DNA of 38,486 bases, taken from positions 1-38,486 of the IMG/VR virus record IMGVR_UViG_3300017776_000048; one strand, 5' to 3'. The translations under genes and the position numbers were made by a program. The stretch's first letter is position 1, and each line of letters begins with the position of its first letter. The notes below the pieces were generated by a model. The model did not search any database. It worked only from the letters and a program-made list of their open reading frames with translations, and had not been told where the DNA came from. Below, in pieces: positions 1 to 6,206 of this stretch. This stretch comes from a virus.

Positions 1-33
1 GTGATTAAATAGCATATGTAAATGTTACAAAGA

Positions 34-283
34 TTGTATGGACCTGGGGGCGGTACCCAGCGGCTCCACCACAACTACACTATGTCCGTGACTCCTTGGC
101 GGATCTGATCAATGACAGGAGTAGGTTGCAACCGTAGTGTAGTTTTGATGGGGCCGATATAGGATTCGACATGCTGTCCAGTTTACAAAACTTAAATGCA
201 AACGATAACTTTGCTCCTTCTGGATTTGCCTTAGCGGCATAATCAAAGGGGGTTGGCCACTTACCTAGCAACAGAAAAGTGGT
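34..283 (+). ncRNA. ssrA: Circularly permuted two-piece tmRNA
   Basis: The acceptor piece (about 34-71) comes first and ends CGGCTCC-ACCA at 61-71. Its T-arm is CTGGG (44-48)/CCCAG (56-60) around a 7-nt loop. The coding piece starts at 150 with GGGGCCG, which pairs fully (one G.U) with CGGCTCC to form the acceptor stem, and carries the diagnostic GGATTCGAC at 162-170. Helix 2 forms between TTGTA-TGGAC (34-43) and GTCCA (176-180) plus TACAA (184-188). The intervening segment 72-149 is closed by AACTACACTA (73-82)/TAGTGTAGTT (135-144), as expected for a spacer that is removed to leave two RNAs. CTCCTT (214-219) pairs with AAGGGG (246-251) around the end of the tag, and CCACTT (257-262) pairs with AAGTGG (277-282). 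Permuted tmRNAs are known from alphaproteobacteria, some cyanobacteria and some betaproteobacteria. Both outer ends are approximate. Confidence 0.93.
198..242 (+). other. tmRNA tag reading frame (ANDNFAPSGFALAA)
   Basis: The resume codon is GCA at 198-200 and the frame closes with TAA at 240-242, giving the tag ANDNFAPSGFALAA. With the alanine carried by the tmRNA, the appended peptide would be A-ANDNFAPSGFALAA. The ANDN start and the ALAA end match alphaproteobacterial tags; the ALAA end is the type recognised by ClpXP. Cyanobacterial permuted tmRNAs have a different tag style (AN-IV-FSRQ...), so this points to an alphaproteobacterial host or ancestor. Confidence 0.93.
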
Positions 284-320
284 ACTTAAATTATGCAATT
301 TCCAAATAGAAAGAAAACAA

Positions 321-662
321 ATGAAATCTGCTCTAATCGCGGGTGCAGTTGCACTCACAGCCACAGGCGCATTTGCTGAAGATGCTGCTCAAAAACCACT
401 TTCAATTGACGGCGAAGTCGAATATTCTGTTGAAAGCAAACTGTTCACTACAGAAGTTGGACCTACATTAGGCATCATGGGACTTACTATTGCTCCACGT
501 GCTCACATGACATTGGACACAGGTATGGATTATAACTTTACTGGTGTTTCTACAAAGGCTACTTATGGCCTTTCCTCTAATTTAGATGTATTCAGCAAAA
601 TCAGTGCTGACAAAAATTTCAAATACCAAGATATTACAATTGGTGTTGCCTTTAGTTTTTAA
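321..662 (+). CDS. Small exported beta-barrel-like protein
   Basis: 113 residues. The N-terminus MKSALIAGAVALTATGAFA-EDAA is a clean Sec signal peptide with an AFA cleavage site, which is why I start here and not at an in-frame ATG at 279 that lies inside the tmRNA. The mature part has alternating beta-strand patterns and ends in ...VAFSF, and a terminal Phe is typical of outer-membrane beta-barrels. At about 94 mature residues it could form only a few strands, so it is either a partial porin-like domain or an oligomeric barrel. No convincing Shine-Dalgarno is present (AAGAAAAC). It sits 38 bases after the tmRNA and is followed at once by a terminator, so tmRNA and gene may share a transcript. 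Function unknown. Confidence 0.75.
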   Translation: MKSALIAGAVALTATGAFAEDAAQKPLSIDGEVEYSVESKLFTTEVGPTLGIMGLTIAPRAHMTLDTGMDYNFTGVSTKATYGLSSNLDVFSKISADKNFKYQDITIGVAFSF

Positions 663-684
663 TAAACAAAACATTTTTGTTGTG

Positions 685-713
685 AAAAAAGAGCATTTCG
701 GTGCTCTTTTTTT
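685..713 (+). terminator. Rho-independent terminator
   Basis: GAGCA (691-695)/TGCTC (702-706) around the loop TTTCGG, extended by an A-run on the left and a T-run on the right (up to 11 bp), ending in seven or more Ts. It closes the tmRNA-OMP unit and its T-tract runs straight into the late promoter at 715. Confidence 0.85.
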
Positions 714-714
714 A

Positions 715-723
715 TATAAATAG
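715..723 (+). promoter_or_regulatory. T4-type late promoter TATAAATAG
   Basis: TATAAATAG agrees with the T4 late promoter core TATAAATA, which is used by gp55-type sigma factors without a -35 element. It lies in an intergenic gap immediately after a terminator and 36 bases before the next start codon. The same word follows a T-tract at 16805 and also occurs at 26762; a one-base variant is at 5506. Confidence 0.75.
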
Positions 724-758
724 ACAAGAATGATATTAACTAAACAATGAGACTTACT

Positions 759-1361
759 ATGAAATTAATCAATACTATAATACTCTGCACAATTCTTGCA
801 TTCTTAGCAGGCGCTGTAGGGAACATAGCGTGGGCAGAAGGTCAGGAAGAACCTACATGTCCAACCGGGTACATTTGTACAAAGGGGGAAAGTTCTGGCA
901 CTCAAACAATTACGAGTGATACCAAACTTACATCCCCTCCACCTTCCGCCATCTCACCTACAATCAACTCAACAAATTCTGACAGTTGTACGGTAGGAGT
1001 TTCGGGTGCAGTACAAACACAAATCCTGGGTATCAGTGCTGGTAAGACTGTCCGGGATTTTAACTGTGAGGGCTTAAAGAACGCTAAGACCTTGTACGAT
1101 ATGGGGATGAAGGTGGCTGCGGTTTCGGTGATGTGCCAAGACGAACGAATTTTTGCGGCGATGATGGATGCGGGGAGTCCGTGCCCGTATGATGGGATGA
1201 TCGGAGATATGGCTAAAGACGCTTGGAAAGCTGATCCAAAGCGACAAACAGATAACCACGAACGAGATAAAAAATTGTTCCAAAGTTGGGATCCTGAAGA
1301 TGCAGACACTGCTAAAGGCGCTATTGGCGTTGGTGCTCTCCTCCTCTTATTGTTACTCTGA
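759..1361 (+). CDS. Exported protein of unknown function
   Basis: 200 residues from ATG 759 (MKLINTII...); ATG 747 is an alternative four codons upstream, and both have only weak RBSs. A signal peptide ends at IAWA-EG. The mature protein starts with a short Cys pair region (CPTGYIC), then a Ser/Thr/Pro-rich linker, then a conserved-looking domain with spaced cysteines (SCTVGV, DFNCEG, VMCQDE, SPCPYDG), suggesting disulfides in the periplasm. The last 15 residues (GAIGVGALLLLLLL) are very hydrophobic and could be a C-terminal anchor. Its 3' end overlaps the next gene by 62 bases in another frame. First gene after the late promoter at 715. I do not recognise a characterised family. Confidence 0.8.
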   Translation: MKLINTIILCTILAFLAGAVGNIAWAEGQEEPTCPTGYICTKGESSGTQTITSDTKLTSPPPSAISPTINSTNSDSCTVGVSGAVQTQILGISAGKTVRDFNCEGLKNAKTLYDMGMKVAAVSVMCQDERIFAAMMDAGSPCPYDGMIGDMAKDAWKADPKRQTDNHERDKKLFQSWDPEDADTAKGAIGVGALLLLLLL

Positions 1362-2166
1362 GATAATATACGGGACCGGTTCGGTCAATACGTATCAATG
1401 GGTAATGAGTCAAGTTATACCTGATGCTCTTGGGCTAAAGGTAAATGGTATATATCACAAATATACTATTACAAAAGAAGTAGGGGCAGATGCAGAGGTT
1501 ACAATTTGTAATGCAAACGTAAATATTGCAGGTTGTGCATATGAGCATAAAGATGTATGGGATGGATTGCCTGGTGGAACTAAAATATATTATGATCCGG
1601 TTAACATAGTTGGTGCAACTCTTGGCGATGGTTCAATGACATTATCAGGACAGGGAGAACTATCAGATCCATTAGTTTACTATGATTACGTATATGACAC
1701 TTGTGCCGATCCTATTACGGATCCACGATGTCCAGGATATGAAAGTGCTTTGCTAAAATACTTACAGGATAACGGTTTACTTGATACACCTGATTTTGAT
1801 GATCCTTTTTATAATGAATATATTCAAGATCAATTAGAACAAGAAGCCAAAATAGAAGAAGAACAAAGACAAGAAGAAGAAATGGCCGAGGAAGAGGCTC
1901 AAGACGAAGAGACACTCGAACAAATGCTTTCTGTTGAAGCTGGGAATATGGAAAAAATCATATCTTCTTCTGAACAGAATTTGATGTTGGTTGCATTATC
2001 AAATACACCTGCATTAAATCAATATTATGCCCTTGAATTGGATGGTGGAGAATTAAAGGAAACTTTGGTAATCCCACAGAATGAAATTGTAGATAATAAA
2101 AGAGCCCTTAGAAGTTTGCAAACAGATACTGTCCATCGTAAGATGGTTAGAAATCAATACGAATAA
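1300..2166 (+). CDS. Exported protein with acidic coiled-coil segment
   Basis: 288 residues. The signal peptide MQTLLKALLALVLSSSYCYS-EI supports the start even though it overlaps the preceding gene by 62 bases. The N-terminal half (about 20-140) is beta-rich with cysteines (TICNANV, AGCAYEH). A short DPRCPGYESALL motif near 143-153 follows, then a Glu/Gln-rich helix (about 175-210, EQEAKIEEEQRQEEEM) that should form a charged coiled coil, then a mixed C-terminus. Placed second of five exported genes behind a late promoter, so probably made late and sent to the periplasm or envelope. No enzyme motif is visible; function unknown. Confidence 0.82.
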   Translation: MQTLLKALLALVLSSSYCYSEIIYGTGSVNTYQWVMSQVIPDALGLKVNGIYHKYTITKEVGADAEVTICNANVNIAGCAYEHKDVWDGLPGGTKIYYDPVNIVGATLGDGSMTLSGQGELSDPLVYYDYVYDTCADPITDPRCPGYESALLKYLQDNGLLDTPDFDDPFYNEYIQDQLEQEAKIEEEQRQEEEMAEEEAQDEETLEQMLSVEAGNMEKIISSSEQNLMLVALSNTPALNQYYALELDGGELKETLVIPQNEIVDNKRALRSLQTDTVHRKMVRNQYE

Positions 2167-2196
2167 ATAAGAGCATAAACGGTTAGGAGACCAACT

Positions 2197-2694
2197 ATGA
2201 AAAAAATACTAGCAGCGAGTGCTCTGGCATTATTGGCTATTCCAGCGCTTGCTAACAACACACCGGTTACAGGTACAGTAGAATCACGTTGTTTGATTGT
2301 TACAGAAGTCAATGGGGTCTATGGAAACCCTGCTGCGCATAAACTGTCTACTAAGACTTCAGATGGTGGTGTGTATCCTAAGATTCGAACTGATGTTTCG
2401 CAGGCTGATGCCTATAAGGTGAAATTCAGCTGGCCTATTGCATTCTCATCAGCGCCACCGCTAACTGACTCACTTGCGTTTGATGGTGAAATTACAGTTG
2501 CAGCTGTTGGTGTTTCCGGCATGAGTGCATATGAAGGTGCGAAAGTAGAATATAATAACCACACAGAATACACTATGACATTGGCCGGGAGTACCTGGTT
2601 TATTGTTGAGTCAACTGTTGAGTATGGATCTACAAAGTCTTTACCTGGTGGTGACTATTCTGCAGTAGTTGTAGTAACGTGTATACCTAAATAA
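2197..2694 (+). CDS. Exported beta-sandwich-like protein
   Basis: 165 residues with a textbook signal peptide (MKKILAASALALLAIPALA-NN) and a good Shine-Dalgarno (TTAGGAGACC, ATG 2197). The mature sequence is beta-rich with two cysteines only, one near the start (ESRCLIV) and one at the end (VVVTCIPK), in the arrangement of pilin/spore-coat-U-like Ig folds held by one disulfide; that comparison is a guess from pattern only. An AT-rich AATAAATAA at 2162-2170 resembles a weak late promoter. The stop overlaps the next start (TAATG). Confidence 0.8.
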   Translation: MKKILAASALALLAIPALANNTPVTGTVESRCLIVTEVNGVYGNPAAHKLSTKTSDGGVYPKIRTDVSQADAYKVKFSWPIAFSSAPPLTDSLAFDGEITVAAVGVSGMSAYEGAKVEYNNHTEYTMTLAGSTWFIVESTVEYGSTKSLPGGDYSAVVVVTCIPK

Positions 2695-3071
2695 TGTTAC
2701 GTTTACTTTGGATTTTAATGTTGGTATCAGGAATGGCGTCTGCTCATGATCTGGTACCAACTTATCCTGAAGTAAAGGAATCACACATTGATAACATATT
2801 TGTGGTAAAACTTGAAACATGGAATCGCAGAGAAGGAATTGAATATTTCGAAATAGGAGTGTTTGACAAAGATTTTAATAAAGTACGATTTGCTTCAACT
2901 GAAAAAATATTTCAGTTAAGGTATCTTGCCAAAAAGAAGTTTAAGGTTTATATCAAAGAATCGGATCTTAAAACTGCAATGTATATTTGTACAACATCTA
3001 AAAACAAAAAGAAACTAGGAGTAACTCGTACTGTAGTATCATCAAAGGTGTGTTCAAAAATAGGAAAGTAA
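2694..3071 (+). CDS. Small exported protein
   Basis: 125 residues starting on the last base of the previous stop. The signal peptide MLRLLWILMLVSGMASA-HD is clear. The mature protein is basic, beta-rich and ends with two cysteines (MYICTTSK, KVCSKIGK). The placement after a pilin-like protein and the FVVKLETWNRREG-type strand pattern recall a truncated periplasmic fimbrial chaperone N-domain, but no diagnostic motif is present. Function unknown; likely co-translated with 2197-2694. Confidence 0.75.
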   Translation: MLRLLWILMLVSGMASAHDLVPTYPEVKESHIDNIFVVKLETWNRREGIEYFEIGVFDKDFNKVRFASTEKIFQLRYLAKKKFKVYIKESDLKTAMYICTTSKNKKKLGVTRTVVSSKVCSKIGK

Positions 3072-3077
3072 TTTAAT

Positions 3078-3488
3078 ATGAAGTTTATTTATGGAATTGT
3101 GTTGATTGTTATACTCAATTGGATATGGATTATAACTGCCAATGCGGATAGTGGCTCTATAAGTTTAGCGCTGCCATCGGTACCAGGCAATTATCAATCA
3201 GACAAATTTCGAGATGGGGATTTAGATTGTATGAATGCAATCGGATCTGCTACTAATCTTGAGTTCGGAGTTACCGGACTTATTGACAGAAACAATGGAG
3301 TTATTGATACGAATCGAGAGGTTGATGTGGGTGTATATGCACGGATCATTATTCCACTTGGTAAAAGAGTTAAGAATCGAATCAATTGTAATAGATTATT
3401 TGAATTAGCGATTCGTGAAAAAATGTTAGAGGTACAACGCTTAGAGACCGAATTGAAAAGATTACAAACGTTACAATTTGAAGACTAA
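3078..3488 (+). CDS. Exported protein with C-terminal coiled coil
   Basis: 136 residues; the RBS AGGAAAG lies 10 bases upstream. Signal peptide/anchor MKFIYGIVLIVILNWIWIITANA-DS. The middle contains one Cys pair (LDCMNAIG, RINCNRLF) flanking a beta-rich core (VGVYARIIIPLGK). The last 35 residues (LAIREKMLEVQRLETELKR) form a heptad-like helix. Last of the exported cassette (759-3488). Function unknown. Confidence 0.77.
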   Translation: MKFIYGIVLIVILNWIWIITANADSGSISLALPSVPGNYQSDKFRDGDLDCMNAIGSATNLEFGVTGLIDRNNGVIDTNREVDVGVYARIIIPLGKRVKNRINCNRLFELAIREKMLEVQRLETELKRLQTLQFED

Positions 3489-3492
3489 TTAT

Positions 3493-3550
3493 GCTAACCC
3501 CTTCTGGGGCATGAACGATTATCATGACAACCAAAGAAGGGTTAGCTATG
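3493..3550 (+). promoter_or_regulatory. Hairpin sequestering the lipase ribosome binding site
   Basis: GCTAACCCCTTCT (3493-3505) is the reverse complement, with one bulged C, of AGAAGGGTTAGC (3535-3546). The right arm contains the lipase Shine-Dalgarno (AGAAGGG) and ends one base before the ATG. A competing small hairpin CCCC-TTCT-GGGG (3498-3509) uses part of the left arm. A 7-codon frame (ATG 3491, MLTPSGA, stop 3512-3514) spans the left arm, so ribosomes reading it could open the structure. The pairing is seen in the sequence; regulation is inferred. Confidence 0.6.
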
Positions 3551-4276
3551 GCTATAGAACTATGCCATCATATGGCGCAGATGGCAGAGACTGCTTATCT
3601 GAACGAACAAAACGGTAAACGCAAATACCGATTAGAATTAGGCTATGACTGGCATCGATTTATCGACGTCAGAGGAGCACAGTGTCACATTTTACGAGAC
3701 GGCAAAAACATAGTCGTTGCATTTCGTGGTACTGAACCAAAAGAATTATCGGACTTAACCGCAGACTTAAACGCGTTTCCTGATAGAGCGCAAGTCGGAG
3801 GTTTTGTTCATAATGGATTTCAAAATGAATTAGAAAAAGTATGGGACCCATTAGTAGCCATACTTAACCAATTCCAAGAACACCGCAGTTTATATATTTG
3901 TGGTCATTCTCTTGGCGGTGCAATGGCAACAATCTGCGCAAGCCGATTAGATCCTGCCGCACTTTATACTTATGGATCACCTCGTGCCGGCACACGTAAG
4001 TTTATTAAAAGCATTACTTGCCCGCACTATCGTCACGTAAACAATAATGACATAGTACCTAAAGTACCATTTGCATTCATGGGCTATAAGCACCAGGGAT
4101 CACTTCGTTATATCAACTTCTATGGCAACATTCGAAAGATGAGTAAATGGCAACGCTTCAAAGATGGATGGCGTGGCCGAGTTGCTGCATGGAAAAACAA
4201 AGCACCATTTGATGGGGCTCGAGACCACGGTATGGCGAACTATGTAAAATACTTAGGAAAAACAAATGCAAACTAA
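3548..4276 (+). CDS. Class 3 lipase
   Basis: 242 residues, alpha/beta-hydrolase of the lipase class 3 family. The nucleophile elbow is GHSLGGAMA (Ser121). The likely triad is completed by Asp168 (NNNDIVPKVP) and His227 (RDHGMANYV). VAFRGTEP (57-64) is the usual oxyanion strand of this family. I start at 3548 because AGAAGGG precedes it; ATG 3524 is in frame but has no RBS. There is no signal peptide, so it should act in the cytoplasm, on host phospholipid or acylglycerol, perhaps at lysis or in lipid remodelling; substrate unknown. It overlaps the nuclease gene downstream by 11 bases. Confidence 0.9.
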   Translation: MAIELCHHMAQMAETAYLNEQNGKRKYRLELGYDWHRFIDVRGAQCHILRDGKNIVVAFRGTEPKELSDLTADLNAFPDRAQVGGFVHNGFQNELEKVWDPLVAILNQFQEHRSLYICGHSLGGAMATICASRLDPAALYTYGSPRAGTRKFIKSITCPHYRHVNNNDIVPKVPFAFMGYKHQGSLRYINFYGNIRKMSKWQRFKDGWRGRVAAWKNKAPFDGARDHGMANYVKYLGKTNAN

Positions 4277-4730
4277 TTTATACGACGCCAAGCTAGTAAA
4301 AGTTGTGGACGGTGATACTGTAGACGTAGATATAGATCTCGGCTTTGGTATCAAATTAACAAACGAACGTGTCCGCATTATGGGCATTGATACACCAGAA
4401 TCAAGAACATCAAACAAGGTTGAAAAGGTATTCGGCCTTGCTGCTAAAAATAGACTAGCAGCATTACTTGCAGAAGACTGTATTCTTATCACTACTGAAA
4501 ACAAAAAGGGTGAAGATGAAGTCGGTAAGTTTGGTCGAGTGCTTGGTGATTTCCAGATAGGAGATAAGAGTGTAACTCAGATCATGATCGAAGAAGGTCA
4601 TGCAGCTGATTACTATGGTGGATCAAAAGAAGAATTACTTGAGCAACATATGATTAACCGGGCAAGATTAATTGCTGAAGGTGTTGTTGCACAAGCTGAC
4701 GTGGACAAAGCAGAAGAGCTAATGAAATGA
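4266..4730 (+). CDS. Staphylococcal nuclease-like (SNase) protein
   Basis: 154 residues, the size of a single SNase domain. VVDGDTVDVDID (13-24) supplies the Ca-binding aspartates. ERVRIMGIDTPES (34-46) holds the catalytic Arg region and the family signature G(I/V)DTPE. GKFGRVLGDF (near 87-96) gives the second Arg. Expected to cut DNA or RNA phosphodiester bonds with Ca2+. No signal peptide, so intracellular; a role in host DNA degradation is plausible but inferred. The start overlaps the lipase gene. Confidence 0.88.
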   Translation: MQTNLYDAKLVKVVDGDTVDVDIDLGFGIKLTNERVRIMGIDTPESRTSNKVEKVFGLAAKNRLAALLAEDCILITTENKKGEDEVGKFGRVLGDFQIGDKSVTQIMIEEGHAADYYGGSKEELLEQHMINRARLIAEGVVAQADVDKAEELMK

Positions 4731-5005
4731 TGGAAATGTTAGATAGAATGTTCGGTGATACGCTGTGGATTTGGACGGCTATTGCAGGCGCTTTACTCGG
4801 TGCGGCTTTTCTCGCATGGTTTAAAGAAACACGAGCTGGCATTTGGGGTTATTCCAAGTTCGACCAGTTACTAGATCATCTTGTTAACAAGTGGGGGTGG
4901 ACTTGGTTACAAGAACCACCTGATGCTTGGCGGAAAAAATATCCAAAAATAACCAGAAAAATAGATGAACTGGAGGACAGAATCAATGAACTGGCTAAAA
5001 AGTAG
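4727..5005 (+). CDS. Small membrane protein
   Basis: 92 residues (ATG 4727; ATG 4730 is equally possible). One transmembrane helix near 10-32 (WIWTAIAGALLGAAFLAWF), then an amphipathic Trp-rich stretch (VNKWGWTWLQEPPDAW) and a charged C-terminal helix (ITRKIDELEDRINELAKK). First of three consecutive small membrane proteins. It could be a holin-like or envelope protein, but nothing decides this. Confidence 0.7.
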   Translation: MMEMLDRMFGDTLWIWTAIAGALLGAAFLAWFKETRAGIWGYSKFDQLLDHLVNKWGWTWLQEPPDAWRKKYPKITRKIDELEDRINELAKK

Positions 5006-5144
5006 AGCAGGGGAAAGAACTTCCCTAGACGGCGCGGCATTAATTGCGTGCGGTCTTGTAGTATTATTTCTAGGACCATTCGCTAGTTGGGCAGCTTATG
5101 CTGCTGTGGCTTACGGCGCATGGACAATGTGGAAATCTGAATAA
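4986..5144 (+). CDS. Very small membrane protein
   Basis: 52 residues (MNWLKSRAGERTSLDGAA...). A strong Shine-Dalgarno GGAGG (4972-4976) precedes ATG 4986, the gene overlaps the upstream CDS by 20 bases, and its stop overlaps the next start (TAATG), so coupling on both sides supports it. Two short hydrophobic segments (ALIACGLVVLFLGPF and ASWAAYAAVAYGAW) suggest a helical hairpin, as in small holins. Function unknown. Confidence 0.72.
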   Translation: MNWLKSRAGERTSLDGAALIACGLVVLFLGPFASWAAYAAVAYGAWTMWKSE

Positions 5145-5506
5145 TGGCAGCTGCGGATAGCGAGCTAGCTAAAACTCAACCCGCTGTAACAGTCGACGAG
5201 AAGGTTGCAGCCTCAATGGACCTGAATGGTGATGGTCACATCACTGCTGAAGAGTATGAAATGAATATGGAATTCAAGCGCAAGGAGCTTGAAGACGCAG
5301 ATGCAATGCGAGATGCCCAACGTAATATGGCATGGTTCGCATTGTTTGGTATGCTACTATACCCGTTTGCGGTTGTGATATCCGTATGGATTGGACTGGA
5401 TCAAGCCAGTAAAGTCCTCGGTAGCATGGCACCGACATACTTTGTCTCAGTTGCTGCGATAGTTGCAGCATTCTTTGGCGGTCAGGCTTACGCGAAAAAG
5501 AAGTAG
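5144..5506 (+). CDS. EF-hand membrane protein
   Basis: 120 residues. A canonical EF-hand loop lies at 26-37 (DLNGDGHITAEE: Asp26, Asn28, Asp30, His32, Glu37), followed by a charged helix and two transmembrane helices (about 63-86 and 93-114). The C-terminus is basic (YAKKK). The N-terminal Ca-binding loop is probably cytoplasmic or periplasmic depending on topology; by the positive-inside rule the KKK tail stays in the cytoplasm, which for two helices puts the EF-hand there too. Similar EF-hand/two-TM proteins occur in marine myophages (recollection, not checked). Holin-like or structural roles are possible. Confidence 0.78.
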   Translation: MAAADSELAKTQPAVTVDEKVAASMDLNGDGHITAEEYEMNMEFKRKELEDADAMRDAQRNMAWFALFGMLLYPFAVVISVWIGLDQASKVLGSMAPTYFVSVAAIVAAFFGGQAYAKKK

Positions 5507-5514
5507 ATAAATAG
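5506..5514 (+). promoter_or_regulatory. Probable late promoter GATAAATAG
   Basis: GATAAATAG differs from the local late consensus by one base and begins within the stop codon of the EF-hand gene, 49 bases before the next ATG. A GC-rich hairpin (CGGTGGGG at 5517-5524 with CTCCGCCG at 5531-5538, wobbles included) falls at the expected 5' end of the transcript and could stabilise it. Confidence 0.5.
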
Positions 5515-5562
5515 CTCGGTGGGGCACATGCTCCGCCGGGTTTAACAATAGGGATTTAAAAG

Positions 5563-6153
5563 ATGGCAGAGATTGAATATGAAGGAATCAAAGTAGGCGG
5601 TTCGAAACTACTTCTTCTTATTCCATTACTTGGTACTCTAGGTGGCGGACTATGGGGTGGCTTTGAATTTTATAAAGACTATATGGATATGAAAGAAATT
5701 ATAGCCAATATAGACACTCAGGCAATTGCGGCACGTAATGACGTAATTGAAACTAAGCTCGGCGAGGCAATCGACTACACAAGAGATATCAAGAACGATC
5801 TTCGTACTGATGTAATGGCAATGGAAGACCTAGTAGATCGTATTGAATTAAAAACAGAAGAGGCTGTAACTCGTGTTGAAGTAAGAATGGACACAGCCGA
5901 AGATCGAATTAAAAATGCAAATGCTGCTATTGAGGAAACACTCGAAGGTGTGCGCAACGAGATGAATACGTTACAAAAAGATGTAACTGCATCTATACGA
6001 GAAATTGAAGCTAGCGGTAGAGCGAACGAGAAAGATGTTCGTGATACTATGAGAGCAACTGAAACTCGTCTCGATGAAAAAATGAGATTGCTTGAAAGAG
6101 ATCTTAAAGAAATTTTACAAGAAGCATTGGATAATCCTTTAGCTAATAACTAA
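5563..6153 (+). CDS. Membrane-anchored long coiled-coil protein
   Basis: 196 residues; RBS region AATAGGGATTT. One transmembrane helix near 16-36 (LLLLIPLLGTLGGGLWGG) follows a short N-terminus. The rest (about 40-190) is almost all helical heptads rich in Glu, Arg and Asp (LVDRIELKTEEAVTRVEVRM), ending in LANN. Topology suggests a trimeric or dimeric rod anchored in the inner membrane. It has its own probable late promoter and ends just before an early-type promoter. It may act in lysis (spanin-like rod) or superinfection functions; not determined. Confidence 0.78.
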   Translation: MAEIEYEGIKVGGSKLLLLIPLLGTLGGGLWGGFEFYKDYMDMKEIIANIDTQAIAARNDVIETKLGEAIDYTRDIKNDLRTDVMAMEDLVDRIELKTEEAVTRVEVRMDTAEDRIKNANAAIEETLEGVRNEMNTLQKDVTASIREIEASGRANEKDVRDTMRATETRLDEKMRLLERDLKEILQEALDNPLANN

Positions 6154-6156
6154 CTG

Positions 6157-6185
6157 TTTACAATTACTATATAATGTGTTATAAT
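6157..6185 (+). promoter_or_regulatory. Sigma70-type promoter
   Basis: TTTACA (6157-6162), 17-nt spacer, TATAAT (6180-6185) with extended -10 TGT. It opens the metabolic island. It matches six other promoters in this window at nearly every conserved position (GTTTACAA and TATAAT). Confidence 0.88.
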
Positions 6186-6206
6186 ATTTTCAAAGGATGT
6201 GAATGA

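Noticed and set aside
1-283. Host-chromosome origin of the window because of the tmRNA
   Set aside because: Everything downstream is phage-like and shares one strand; the RNA lies within 40 bases of a gene ending at a terminator/late-promoter junction.
80-364. 94-codon frame on the - strand
   Set aside because: Antisense to the tmRNA and the start of 321-662; no RBS and no protein-like composition.
902-1309. 135-codon frame on the - strand opposite the exported-protein gene
   Set aside because: Mirrors the codon pattern of the + gene, which has a signal peptide and late promoter; no promoter on the - strand.
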